Positions 44,188 to 53,788 of a DNA stretch of 64,000 nt are shown piece after piece. The translations under genes were made by a program, and so were the position numbers. Numbering within the stretch: the first letter of the stretch is position 1; the number at the start of each line of letters is the position of its first letter. This DNA is from Meira nashicola (lineage: Eukaryota > Basidiomycota > Exobasidiomycetes > Exobasidiales > Brachybasidiaceae), in assembly GCA_001600355.1 (NCBI GenBank), contig BCJU01000002.1, forward strand, positions 682,001 through 746,000. Direction: 5' to 3'. Below the pieces are notes generated by a model, which was given only the letters and a program-made list of their open reading frames with translations, was not told the origin of the DNA and did not search any database.

Positions 44188-45327
44188 CTATTCCAATACA
44201 ATGTACTTTTGCAAATGAGAGGGAATAGCAGTATCAAGACCTTTAGATTTCAACCATTTACGACTGAATAGACGATCTTGATAACGATAAGCACCATCAC
44301 ATAAAATTGTTACAATATTAGAACCTTTACCGAGACTCTCTGCCATCTTTTTAGCAGCGACAACATTTAATGCTGAACTGGCACCGAGATAAATTCCTTC
44401 TTCATCCAAACAGCGATACACCATTTCGATCGTTTCTTCGTCTGGAATATGTACACTTCCGTCTAATTTGCCAATATCATCTTTCATATTATCAGTAACA
44501 CGACCTTGACCAATTCCTTCTGTGATACTACCTCCTTGACGGTCCATAAGTTTACCGCCAGATTGAATATAAGAATGCAAAACACTTCCAGGTGGATCTG
44601 CTAGCCAGCATTTCACCCTTCCGTCAGATTTCTCTTTTAAGAATGAAGTTACACCTGCCAAAGTACCTCCAGTTCCTGTAGCACAAATGAATCCGTCCAA
44701 ATTTTTACCTTCATCTGTTTGTTCCCAAATTTCTGGTCCAGTTGTTTCAATATGTGCTCTTCTGTTGGCTGTATTGTCAAATTGATTTGTCCATACAGCA
44801 TTATCCAATCGATCAGCATGTCTTTTAGCTTGATGATTATAATTCTCAGGATTATCAAAAGCAACAGCTGGTACGGGATAAACTTCTGCTCCTAGCAATC
44901 GGAGGAGATCTATTTTGTTTTGTGATTGAGTATTCGGCATATAAATTACACATTTATATCCTTTTGATCTTGCCACATGAGCAAGACCGATACCTGTATT
45001 ACCTGCAGTACCTTCTACGATCGTACCTCCAGGTTTAATAAGACCTTTCTCTTCCGCATCTTTAACGACAAAAAGAGCAGCACGATCTTTTACACTACCA
45101 CCAGGTTCCATAAATTCTGCTTTTCCCAAAATATTGCATCCTGTTTCTTCTGATAATCGATTTAAACGAATTAATGGTGTATTACCAATCGCTCCAACGA
45201 ATCCATCAACAGGCTTCATATGGGCAGCTGCAACGGAAGGTAAATTGTGTAATGAACGAATTGAATGAGTACTTAAAGAGCCTAAATTTGCAAAAGATCT
45301 TTGTGAAGATCTTGCAAATAATGACAT
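44188..45327 (-). CDS. Cysteine synthase, mitochondrial-type (Mcy1-like)
   Basis: PLP-dependent O-acetylserine sulfhydrylase-like protein. The 379-residue protein has a basic N-terminus (about 35 residues, [11 protein letters not shown]), then [23 protein letters not shown] with the PLP lysine (about K80), [12 protein letters not shown] (phosphate loop), GTGGTLAGV and the C-terminal [14 protein letters not shown]. The blocks [18 protein letters not shown] and [15 protein letters not shown] and the longer C-terminus place it with yeast Mcy1 and Aspergillus cysteine synthase 2. Yeast Mcy1 is an outer-membrane protein without proven activity, so the reaction is inferred. Intronless; its start lies 218 bp from the divergent PHF5A start. 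Confidence 0.88.
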   Translation of the reverse strand: MSLFARSSQRSFANLGSLSTHSIRSLHNLPSVAAAHMKPVDGFVGAIGNTPLIRLNRLSEETGCNILGKAEFMEPGGSVKDRAALFVVKDAEEKGLIKPGGTIVEGTAGNTGIGLAHVARSKGYKCVIYMPNTQSQNKIDLLRLLGAEVYPVPAVAFDNPENYNHQAKRHADRLDNAVWTNQFDNTANRRAHIETTGPEIWEQTDEGKNLDGFICATGTGGTLAGVTSFLKEKSDGRVKCWLADPPGSVLHSYIQSGGKLMDRQGGSITEGIGQGRVTDNMKDDIGKLDGSVHIPDEETIEMVYRCLDEEGIYLGASSALNVVAAKKMAESLGKGSNIVTILCDGAYRYQDRLFSRKWLKSKGLDTAIPSHLQKYIVLE

Positions 45328-45545
45328 CGTACCAAAACACTTGTGATGGTAAAAAAGAAGAACAAGGAAGATTCCGGATTTTAGAAGCTTTGATCCGCGT
45401 GTACTGTTTTAGTGCATCTATCGCATTTTCCGATTTTACAAGCAAGCGTGTTTCAATAGTGGAGATTAAATTTGTACATCCGAATTTTGCAAATCTTTCT
45501 CTTTACACAACAACCATCTTCAATTCACACCTTCATTGGACGTCA

Positions 45546-45931
45546 ATGTCCAAGCATCATCCGGATCTCGTTTTATGTCGCAAACTTCCAGGTATAGCAA
45601 TAGGACGTCTTTGTGAAAAATGTGACGGTAAATGCCCTTTATGCGATTCACACGTAAGACCTGCTGCAATCGTTAGAATATGTGAAGAATGCAATTTTGG
45701 ATCGTATGGAGGAAGATGTATAGTTTGTGGAAATCCAGGTATTTCAGTGAGTATTAAATTGCTTTTTTTTGAGAGAATGATTGCTAATCACACTCTCTTC
45801 TTTGCCACTTTTAGGACGCTTATTATTGCGCTGAATGTACAACATTAGAAAAAGATCGTGATGGTTGTCCAAAAGTTGTCAATTTAGGAACCAGTAGAAC
45901 AGATTTGTATTATTTACGAAAAAAGAATTGA
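45546..45931 (+). CDS. PHF5A: Splicing factor Phf5a/Rds3 (SF3b subunit)
   Basis: Zinc-finger knot subunit of the U2 SF3b complex, contacting Hsh155/SF3B1 and the branch-site helix. Exons 45546-45746 and 45815-45931, joined across a 68-nt intron (GTGAGT...TAG), give 105 residues. The start [20 protein letters not shown] and the Cys pairs ([40 protein letters not shown]) form the three-zinc knot that is nearly identical in all eukaryotes, so the identification is certain despite the small size. Confidence 0.96.
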
Positions 45932-46160
45932 ATGAAGAAAAGTGTAATTTTAATCGATGATCATCATTACTGACTGCATTTAACTCAGCGCTAAAAAAAA
46001 GAAGATTTGAACGGTGCATTGGCGATCACGCTGGGCCCGTGCATGCGCGCTTTAAATATGATCCTTCTTGAACGATAGTGTTACTCAATTGTACATTTCG
46101 TACGACATCTTTATTACCACCAACGATTAAGACTGATTTTAATAATCTGTTACTGCTATC

Positions 46161-47220
46161 ATGTCAAGTCCTCGTCATTCACCACCTCCTTCAGCTGCAG
46201 CACCAAAACCTCGTGGTATTTTGAAAAATGCCAGCAATGGAATCGCACATTCGGATGCAAATGAAGCTGTTATTGATTCTCCGCCGCCAACAATAAATGC
46301 TCAACTTAATCAAAATTCAGAAAATGCAAATCATTTAGCATGGGACGAGAGTAATTTAACTTTACACGAAATTCAAAGAGAACAACAAGATCCACGTATG
46401 AAAATCGATGAGCCAAAAACTCCATTCGTTCGTAGTGCTAGCTTAGGACCTATGGATGACGATACGAGTGAGTATTCTCCTTAAGTGATCCTTAACCTTT
46501 ATACCTAAATAAAATACTCATAAAATATACCCCTCTATATAGCTTTTGACCTTGATAATAATCAACAAGGATCAAGCAACTACTTTCCCACCAATAATAC
46601 TGCAGAACCATCTTCATCCTCTCTACCGTACCAACCTGTCCGTCGTTCTTCTGCTGCAGAAGTGTTAGCAGCTAATACGAAAGCAAATGCAGGTAATACT
46701 ACCGGCAGAGCGTCAAATTCAAGTGCTGTTGGATTAGACAGTGTAGATATGGCTAAAAGTCGTGATAGCACACCTGCTTCATCAAGAAGAGGTACTGATA
46801 GTCGAAGTCCAAGTTTCACTTTGCCAAATAGTAGAAGAAGTTCTGCTGCCGGAGAACGTTCTCGTGAAGGCGTTCGACAGGAAATGCGTGATCGTAATTC
46901 TGATGCGATGGACGTTGAAGATGGTGCATTTGAAGAAGAAGAAGATAAAAGTGAAGAAGCAAAAGCTAAACAAGACGCTTTCGCACGTAAGCGGAATGCT
47001 CATTATGGAAATGAAGCTGAAGCGTGAGTTGAACAACACTTTCGATATAATATTAGAACAAGATATGCTGACAAAAACCTCTTCTCCATATCACACATAC
47101 AGCATGAAGATTGCTGCAGCCTTAGCAGCTAGTGAAGATGATCTAGATGCAGAAGATGACGATGAAGATGAACATATCAATGCTACATCTCAACCTCCTA
47201 TGCCAAATGGTCGTACATGA
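46161..47220 (+). CDS. GLC8: Protein phosphatase 1 inhibitor 2 (Glc8-like)
   Basis: Regulator of type-1 protein phosphatase (Glc7). Three exons, 46161-46467, 46543-47023 and 47103-47220, separated by introns 46468-46542 and 47024-47102 (GTGAGT...TAG/CAG), encode 301 residues. The known contact motifs are present in order: KPRGILKNA near residue 16 (first PP1 contact), LAWDESNLTLHEIQREQQ with MKIDEPKTPFVR (containing the TP site phosphorylated in inhibitor-2), and KRNAHYGNEAEAMKIAAALA across the last splice junction (the helix that occupies the active site). The tail is acidic. The 150-residue Ser/Asn/Arg-rich middle segment is longer than in mammals. Confidence 0.88.
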
Positions 47221-47484
47221 TTTGTTCTGTCTGCTTCTCTCAATGCGATCTGTATTAATGCTAGTATGATTGTAAAAAAATGTACACGATTGAAGCTAAT
47301 CCCGTTCCCCAAATGAATGAAAAGGTTACGCTTTGTCTCTAATAGATGTCTGAAGGCTTGATAAAAGATTTATGCTGTTCTTAAATTAGGTATATGTAAA
47401 TGAGAGCTAAAGATGCTCAAATTGTTGATGTCTAGGCTTCTAGACCTGCCATTTTCTAAAAAGGGGAAAAAGAAAGGGGGAGTG

Positions 47485-49611
47485 TCAGCACATCTTTGCA
47501 ATTATATTCTGGCTGCGATTCAAGTAAGTACGTACGCGAAACTCTGCTCTGATTACCCATTTGCCGCCAGCCTTTTTGGATTGCTTTTCAGCATAGGTTG
47601 TTAAACATGCTTCCAAAGTTGTCTTTGGTACAGCAGCTTTACCTTCTGTTGCAAATTTAGAATGTAAACCTTCTATCAGAACAGGACGAATTGAAGAACT
47701 TCCTTCTATTGAAATTAAAAGATCTTTCAGATGTTCTTCCGGGAACGCTTTTGCTTTTGTCAAAACTGTTGCTTGAACTGATGATTTAGTAGGATTTGAT
47801 GGAGAAGTTGAAACGGAGGATGAAGCAAGAACGTTAACAATTTGTTCTGGTTGTTCCGATTTAATTGTGGATGTGGAAATTGTGTTATCAGCACTTGACA
47901 AATCAGTTGTTGTGAAGGTAAACGGATTTAAACCGATATATGTATCATTGAGCATCTCCATCTGATAAGCATTGAAACCTTCATAAGATGCAACGCCTAA
48001 TTCACATTCCCAATGTGGTCCAGTTTCAAATTTGACCAATTTTGTCTCGAAACGACGACCGATTGGCTTGAACTTTTTCGGTTTCTTCTTTGCATCCAAT
48101 TTGTTCACAGATGGCTTGCAGGGGCTTAAAGAAGAACGACTTCGTCCTTTGAGAGATTTTACCGGGCTAACGGATTTACGATTGCCAAACATGTCCATCT
48201 CAAGTTCTCCTTCATCTTCCTCCTCTTCCAAATCATCCACCAACCAATCATCCATCTCTGAATCAGAATCGGAACGACTTTCATGATCATCTTCTTTATC
48301 ATCATTATCGTTCAAATCATCTCCTTCCATCGGATCGAAATCTTCCCATTCTGCATCTGAATCATACGAATAATCCAATGCTACTGGATCTTGAGCTAAA
48401 GGTTTTCTTGCGCTTACAAAATTTGAAGATCGTGTCCAGGTACCATACCATGCAGGCCTTCGATCGGATGCAAAATGTAAAAGCTTGACAGGTAGCTTCT
48501 TACGATCTGCCAAATTTGCCAGTCCACGTTTGCCATTCTCTTCCAACAAGCGATCATCACCAAGAACGCCAGCTTCTGTGATGAGACGCATTGATTCGCG
48601 AACGCTGACTGGGGCACGAATACCTTTTCGTGATTTTGATTTTTGTGCTCTATCAGGTTTGCTCTTACTGCTTTGAGTTAGAAAGCTATTCAAAAGCTGA
48701 TCCTTCACAAGCTCATTCTTGCCGATGCAGCCGTCAAAGTCACTTGCAATTGCGCGTTCAAATCGATTGATAGGCGCACGATTCTTGAATGTGCATGGCA
48801 AGAAAGTACGATCGAAATCAGAGATATCTTCAGTGATTTGTTTTTTAGGTGATGTAGATGGACCGGCAGGCTTTTGAACGAATGCAGACATGAAATTTGC
48901 CGCCTTTTTGGTTTGCAAAATTTCCTTGTTTCGCTTTGCCTCCTTCTCTGCCTCTTTTGCGGCTTTTTCAGCATCTTTCTTTGCCTTTTCCTCTTCCTTT
49001 GCTTGTCGGATTTTGCGGTTTTCTTCTTCTTTGACCTCTTTGACTTTTCGCTTTTGATCTCTAGCCTCTCTCTCTTTACGCTTTTCATCTTCTTTTGCTT
49101 CTCTCTCTTTGCGCTTTTCTTCCTCTTTGGCTTCTTTCTCTTTGCGCTTTTCTTCTTTAGCTTCCTTTTCCTTTCGCTTTTCTTCCTCTTTGGCTTCTTT
49201 TTCTTTTCGCTTTTCTTCACTCTTGGCTTCCTTTTCTAAACGTTTGTCCTCCTTCGTTGTTGAGGAAGATGCTTCACCTTCTTTGCCGCTTTCATTGATC
49301 AAGCTGACACGCTTTTTGGGCTTCTTTCCACTCTCACTGCTTTCAGCTTTTGGGCTATCATCACTTGATAGTACATCACTCTTTCTCTTCAAATTTTGTG
49401 ATTGAGACGCTTTTGATCCATTCTGTGAAGAAGAAGATGAGGAGGAGGATTCCTGCGATTTTATGCTCATATTCTTATTATGTCCAAAACTGTTTGATTC
49501 ACTACTACTTTGAGCTTTCTTTTGTGATGTTGAATCTTTCTTGACCGTATTCATGTCCACATCTGACAGTGGTTCTAAAGAACGATGCATCGTTTGCGCC
49601 AATATGCTCAT
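47485..49611 (-). CDS. Chromatin assembly factor 1 large subunit (Cac1/p150)
   Basis: Histone chaperone depositing H3-H4 on newly replicated DNA. The 708-residue protein carries the family's KER region (Lys/Glu/Arg-rich, about residues 125-245, EKRKEKEAKEEEKRKEREAK), a central block DRTFLPCTFKNRAPINRFERA, LLHFASDRRPAWYGTWTRSSNFVSARKPL, the acidic ED region (DSDAEWEDFDPMEGDDL and DDWLVDDLEEEEDEGELEMD), and a C-terminal winged-helix-like region. KER and the WYGTW block are diagnostic for Cac1. The last ~20 residues (after GGKWVI) do not match the family; a short 3' intron with a GTACGT donor near 47545 might alter them. Read as a single exon. Confidence 0.9.
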   Translation of the reverse strand: MSILAQTMHRSLEPLSDVDMNTVKKDSTSQKKAQSSSESNSFGHNKNMSIKSQESSSSSSSSQNGSKASQSQNLKRKSDVLSSDDSPKAESSESGKKPKKRVSLINESGKEGEASSSTTKEDKRLEKEAKSEEKRKEKEAKEEEKRKEKEAKEEKRKEKEAKEEEKRKEREAKEDEKRKEREARDQKRKVKEVKEEENRKIRQAKEEEKAKKDAEKAAKEAEKEAKRNKEILQTKKAANFMSAFVQKPAGPSTSPKKQITEDISDFDRTFLPCTFKNRAPINRFERAIASDFDGCIGKNELVKDQLLNSFLTQSSKSKPDRAQKSKSRKGIRAPVSVRESMRLITEAGVLGDDRLLEENGKRGLANLADRKKLPVKLLHFASDRRPAWYGTWTRSSNFVSARKPLAQDPVALDYSYDSDAEWEDFDPMEGDDLNDNDDKEDDHESRSDSDSEMDDWLVDDLEEEEDEGELEMDMFGNRKSVSPVKSLKGRSRSSLSPCKPSVNKLDAKKKPKKFKPIGRRFETKLVKFETGPHWECELGVASYEGFNAYQMEMLNDTYIGLNPFTFTTTDLSSADNTISTSTIKSEQPEQIVNVLASSSVSTSPSNPTKSSVQATVLTKAKAFPEEHLKDLLISIEGSSSIRPVLIEGLHSKFATEGKAAVPKTTLEACLTTYAEKQSKKAGGKWVIRAEFRVRTYLNRSQNIIAKMC
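48960..49240. repeat. Imperfect tandem repeats coding the KER region
   Basis: Repeated GAG/AAG/CGC-type codon blocks of about 21-33 bp (unit near TTCCTCTTTGGCTTCTTTC on the plus strand, changing gradually). They build the KER helix of CAF-1. Unit number could vary between strains. Confidence 0.75.
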
Positions 49612-50188
49612 ATTTCAGAGTGTTTACTTACTTCGCTCAGTAGACCGTATGTATACGCTTCCTTCCGGACCGAAACACGTAACCGGAAAAGGTGGGAAAA
49701 TTTGATTAGAAGTTCGTGATCAAAATCTTCTCTTTAAATTCTGCCTCTCGAAATAAATACGAATAAGTTTCCCTTTTGAGGAAATGGTTGACACCAAAGG
49801 AAAAAGACGATCAGAAAAACGGTTAGATGTGACTTTTTGATGGGCGGGCTGAAGTTGGATTTGATGATTAGAGAAGTGAAGGGGGGCGTTATTGAAAGAA
49901 CAAGAGATTAAGGCTTCCTTCTGCTTTTCTTCCCATCTACGCGCCGTGTTTTAACGCGTTTCTATGCAATTCAATTAAAAGAGAAAGGGAAAAAAGTGTT
50001 ACTTGCATGCACACGCACACACACCACACACAAGGAACAGTTTTGCTTTACCCACGCGTTCAGTCACGCTCACGCGTCTATCATTTTCTCTAAAGTCACC
50101 TGGTCACGAAATGCGTGTACAGCTTGGATTAAGCTTTGAGATTGATTAATGATAAGATAAGTCAGGGTATAATTTACAGTGCATTCAT
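49612..50188. promoter_or_regulatory. CAF-1 upstream region and PRO1 3' flank
   Basis: 577 bp. A CA-rich run lies at about 50009-50032, and two ACGCG motifs (MluI-cell-cycle-box-like, about 49938-49960 and 50053-50075) lie upstream of CAF-1, of interest because such boxes drive S-phase genes in yeasts. No gene seen. Confidence 0.4.
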
Positions 50189-51778
50189 TCACGGTAAAGT
50201 CAAATGAAGTGCTAATTCATCCACTATATAATCACTTTCCGTATAGCCCAACACTTCTACGATTTGCGAACTATTAAGGCCTTTTATCCTTTCACATTCG
50301 ATCGAATTATAATTTGCTAACCCTCTTCCGATTTCGATTAATTCCCAATCTGTAATTGTTGTATTATTTACTTCTTCTTCAATTGTTGTGTCTATGTTGG
50401 GAGGAGTTTGAATAGCAGAGGTAGGTCTACTGGATGATTTAGAACCATGTTCTTCACTTCTCAAGTAAGAATGTAATCGCTTCTTCACCACTTCAATTTG
50501 ATCTCCATTTGCTGATACTAAATGTGCTGTATTGATCGATGAAGGATCTTGACATTGATCTGCTTTTTCTGAAATGGCAGCAGCAACAACGTCTCCTTTA
50601 TCAGTTGTCAAAAGTTTTAACTTCCTTCTCACTACCAATCTAACAGCTTGCATGCGCTCCCATGTTCCTTCTACTCCCACTACACCCGCTGCCAACAATC
50701 TACCACCACTTTCTGGACGACTGATTCGTTCGTATGCGCCTTCATCGATAATCACAGTTCCTGCAGGATGGAGAGCATGCAGAATACTCCATTTACGTGA
50801 TTTTAATGGATGTCTGACCGGTAGGAAGATCGTATGAGGAGGATTATCGATCGCTGGTGCACCGATTGTATCCCGTTCATGTTCCAAATCCAGCGATGAG
50901 ATAGATGATGTTAGATCAGGTACGCTTGATTCTCCTTCCGTTGCACTATCGAGAGATACATCTGCAGGAACACCCTTTTCCACAACTCGAACGATGTTTG
51001 TAGGAATATTTCCGTTGATGATCACTGTAGCTACACCTGCAGCTGTTGCTAATTCAGCGGCGATCAATTTTGTCATCATTCCACCCGTTCCGAAATTGCT
51101 TCCCAAGCTAGCTACGTTAACAATCTTTCGTACTTTTGCAACATTTCCAACTACACCTAACCTTCTTGCTCTTGGATCATTACGTGGATTTCCTGTATAC
51201 AGACCATCAACGTCGGTAAGAAGAAATAGAAAATCTGCATCTACCAAACCTGCAGTAATTGCGCTCAAAGTGTCATTATCACCAAATCTTAATTCTGAAA
51301 CGGAAACAGTATCATTTTCGTTCACGATTGGGATCGCATTGAAGGGAGGCGATAATAAAGTTCTTAAAGTGTTTTGAGCGTTCATAAATCTTGGTCTATC
51401 AGCAATATCGTTTCGTGTTAGTAATACTTGAGCAACATTGATACCTAATTCACCAAATAAAGTATCCCATAATGCGATCAAACGTAATTGTCCCATGGCT
51501 GCTAACGCTTGTCTTTCACCAATTGTACCTTTACCTGTTGAAGTTGATCCTGGTGACATGAATCCCATCCGTACTTTTCCCATTCCAATTGCACCTGAAC
51601 AAACCAATACAACCCTATGACCAGCACTGCGTAATTCATGACATGTTTCCACAAGTGAGGATAATATTGACAATTTTGGTTGATGAGTCGTTTCTGATAA
51701 GATTGAAGATGTGCCTAATTTGATCACGATTGTCTTACCGGTAAAATGATTACCAGAATGAGCATTTGAAGTTGCCAT
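50189..51778 (-). CDS. PRO1: Glutamate 5-kinase with PUA domain
   Basis: First step of proline synthesis, phosphorylating glutamate. The 529-residue protein starts with the amino-acid kinase fold (TIVIKLGTSSIL at the nucleotide site, LVCSGAIGMGKVRMG, IPIVNENDTVSVSELRFGDNDTLSAITAGLV, LFLLTDVDGLYTGNP, GTGGMMTKLIAAELAT), followed by the PUA domain (VRHPLKSRKWSILHALHPAGTVIIDEGAYERI, GRLLAAGVVGVEGTW). It then ends with the Gly-Leu-Ala-Asn-Tyr block of fungal Pro1 (EIGRGLANYNSIECERIKGLN). About 100 residues longer than yeast Pro1 (428): extra Ser/Glu-rich stretches lie between the two domains (near 280-305) and before the C-terminal block (near 410-470). Intronless; divergent from CNS1. Confidence 0.93.
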   Translation of the reverse strand: MATSNAHSGNHFTGKTIVIKLGTSSILSETTHQPKLSILSSLVETCHELRSAGHRVVLVCSGAIGMGKVRMGFMSPGSTSTGKGTIGERQALAAMGQLRLIALWDTLFGELGINVAQVLLTRNDIADRPRFMNAQNTLRTLLSPPFNAIPIVNENDTVSVSELRFGDNDTLSAITAGLVDADFLFLLTDVDGLYTGNPRNDPRARRLGVVGNVAKVRKIVNVASLGSNFGTGGMMTKLIAAELATAAGVATVIINGNIPTNIVRVVEKGVPADVSLDSATEGESSVPDLTSSISSLDLEHERDTIGAPAIDNPPHTIFLPVRHPLKSRKWSILHALHPAGTVIIDEGAYERISRPESGGRLLAAGVVGVEGTWERMQAVRLVVRRKLKLLTTDKGDVVAAAISEKADQCQDPSSINTAHLVSANGDQIEVVKKRLHSYLRSEEHGSKSSSRPTSAIQTPPNIDTTIEEEVNNTTITDWELIEIGRGLANYNSIECERIKGLNSSQIVEVLGYTESDYIVDELALHLTLP

Positions 51779-52109
51779 CTCCGTTCTGCTATTATGTATA
51801 TATGAGGAGGAAGTGGTAAAGATCGAATTGTGGTCTAAGTGACTAGTACAAAAAATAAAAATAATCTGTCATGCAGCCCTTTCTTCTAGCGCAAAGCCGC
51901 CATACGAAATCGTGCATACATTCTGAGCCAGTGAAAAAGAAAGAAAAAAAAAAGTTTAATCTCGGATTTAGGACATATTTTTTTTTTTGGGCGCGAATCT
52001 CCTTGTGTGAAAAGTTCAATCTTTCTTATAGATCATCAACATCGTCAGTCACATCTGGAGGAGATCAGGCAAGCACTTTTGTTCGTATACTATCAGCAGC
52101 ACCAACAGA
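51779..52109. promoter_or_regulatory. Divergent promoter region, PRO1 / CNS1
   Basis: 331 bp, A+T-rich, with a poly(A) run at about 51945-51955 and a poly(T) run at about 51980-51990. Nothing else seen. Confidence 0.4.
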
Positions 52110-53324
52110 ATGTCAATAACAGAGTTGCCATCGACATCAGGGGCAGAAAAGTCTGAGCGGAGTTTAGACTCTCACCTTTCTTCTTTGGATAATGTACCAC
52201 TGTTCATGACCCAATTACCTTCTGAAAATGAAGGAGAAAAAGAAGATTCAACAGTATTGGATGCATTACAAAGTTTAACATTCGATGGAACTCCAGATGA
52301 AGTTGCAAATAATTTCAAAAGGCAAGGAAATGAATATTTTGTAGTAAAGAGATATACAGAAGCCAGAGGATTTTACAGTCAAGGGTTAGACGCTTTTCCA
52401 ACTGATTTGAAATTACAAGAGACATTATACGTTAATAGAGCTGCATGTAATCTCCCTTTGGAGAATTATGGAATGGTTTTGAAAGATTGTTCTTCAGCTT
52501 TAGGTCTAAATCCTGCATCTGTAAAGGCTTTCTTTCGTTCGGCAAAAGCATTATCTGCTCTTAAGCGATATGTAGAAGCAATTGATTGTTGTGATCATGC
52601 TCTTTTACATGAAAAAGATAATTCAGAAATCATTAAATTACGATCTCAAATCTTAAAACAAAAGATTGATGAAGATAAAAGGGAAAAGGAAATTGAAGAA
52701 CGTGAAAGAAGGACAAAAGAAAGTAAGACTGCATTAACGAAAGCATTCTTAGCGAGAGGACTTTGGATTGAAAGTTCATCCAAGCCACCAGAGAATCCCA
52801 ATCCAGCACAATTTGATCCTGATGCAATCTCTGGAACAGATTCATCTTCAACTTTACCCTTAACAATCACAAACAAAGAAGGAGAGATAATAGCAAACAC
52901 AAAATGGCATTCACCAGATTCAATCAGAACGCCAATCATCTTTCCGGTAGTTCTTCTTTATCCTCAATATCATCAATCTGATATGATCTCGCAATTTCAT
53001 GAAGATACAACTTTGGGCGCACATCTTGATATGATGTTCCCTCAACCACCTTCTTTACCTTGGGATACAAAAGGTGAATATACAAGTTCAAATTTGAGCA
53101 TATTAGCAACAACACATTCCAAACGTATTCTTAGAATCGGTAAAGGATTAACATTACGAGAAGCTATGGACCATTGTGCAAGAGATGCAGATCCAAGTAA
53201 ACAAGAAGATAGGGATGGAATGATTTTACAAGATGGTATTCTGTCGTTTATCGTTATACCTAAAAATAGTGATGCCGAAAAGCGTTGGATAGAAGAATTC
53301 AAGAAACAGAGAGAAGTCAAATAA
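52110..53324 (+). CDS. CNS1: Hsp90/Hsp70 cochaperone Cns1 (TTC4-like)
   Basis: Essential TPR cochaperone in yeast, linked to eEF2 folding. The 404-residue protein begins with a disordered stretch containing DNVPLFMTQLP (the segment preceding the TPR in Cns1), then three TPR units at about 65-185 (ANNFKRQGNEYFVVKRYTEARGFYSQGLDA, LYVNRAACNLPLENYGMVLKDCSSALGL, KAFFRSAKALSALKRYVEAIDCCDHAL), a charged linker helix and a C-terminal wheel domain (FPVVLLYPQYHQSDMISQFHEDTTLGAHLDMMF, then TLREAMD). The domain order is exactly that of Cns1/TTC4. Intronless. Confidence 0.92.
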   Translation: MSITELPSTSGAEKSERSLDSHLSSLDNVPLFMTQLPSENEGEKEDSTVLDALQSLTFDGTPDEVANNFKRQGNEYFVVKRYTEARGFYSQGLDAFPTDLKLQETLYVNRAACNLPLENYGMVLKDCSSALGLNPASVKAFFRSAKALSALKRYVEAIDCCDHALLHEKDNSEIIKLRSQILKQKIDEDKREKEIEERERRTKESKTALTKAFLARGLWIESSSKPPENPNPAQFDPDAISGTDSSSTLPLTITNKEGEIIANTKWHSPDSIRTPIIFPVVLLYPQYHQSDMISQFHEDTTLGAHLDMMFPQPPSLPWDTKGEYTSSNLSILATTHSKRILRIGKGLTLREAMDHCARDADPSKQEDRDGMILQDGILSFIVIPKNSDAEKRWIEEFKKQREVK

Positions 53325-53788
53325 TTATTGTGAAAAGAAGATCGTCAGTACGCTAACGGACAAAAGGTTGCTTGTATTTTACCATACCTTACATCATCGC
53401 ACACTCACATAATCAACGCGGGGGAGACGGGATTTCGGTCAGGTACGGAGAAATGCGTGCGTGCATGCGTGCGTGCACGAAAAGAAGAATTAAAAATAAA
53501 AAAAAGCTTTCATTCGTACGTGAATTTGCGGGGGTGGTTAGCATTCACATTGTCCGCCTTCTCGGCCGGCTTAATCTCTTTCGTGCGAAAATTGTCTCAT
53601 TATTGATTTGATTTCTTCTTTCTGTCCGTCCGTACAATCATTACTCACACAGACCTTCCTTCTTTGCGGCCCGTTTACGAAATGAGCAAGCCCGTTAGGA
53701 AATGAATGAAGAAGGTATAAATTATACGCTCATTTCATTTTGATCTCCTCCATCTCTTTTGCCATATCCATCTTGTAAAACAGAAAAA
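53325..53788. promoter_or_regulatory. Tandem intergenic region with P450 promoter and GTGC repeat
   Basis: 464 bp upstream of the P450. A near-perfect (GTGC)n tract lies at about 53454-53478, a G+C-rich stretch surrounds it, and TATAAATTATA begins at 53716, 73 bp upstream of the ATG, a credible TATA box. Confidence 0.5.

Noticed and set aside
48705..49405. Phe/Ser/Leu-rich and Lys-rich frames opposite the KER region
   Set aside because: Shadow frames of the repetitive KER codons of CAF-1; no independent support.
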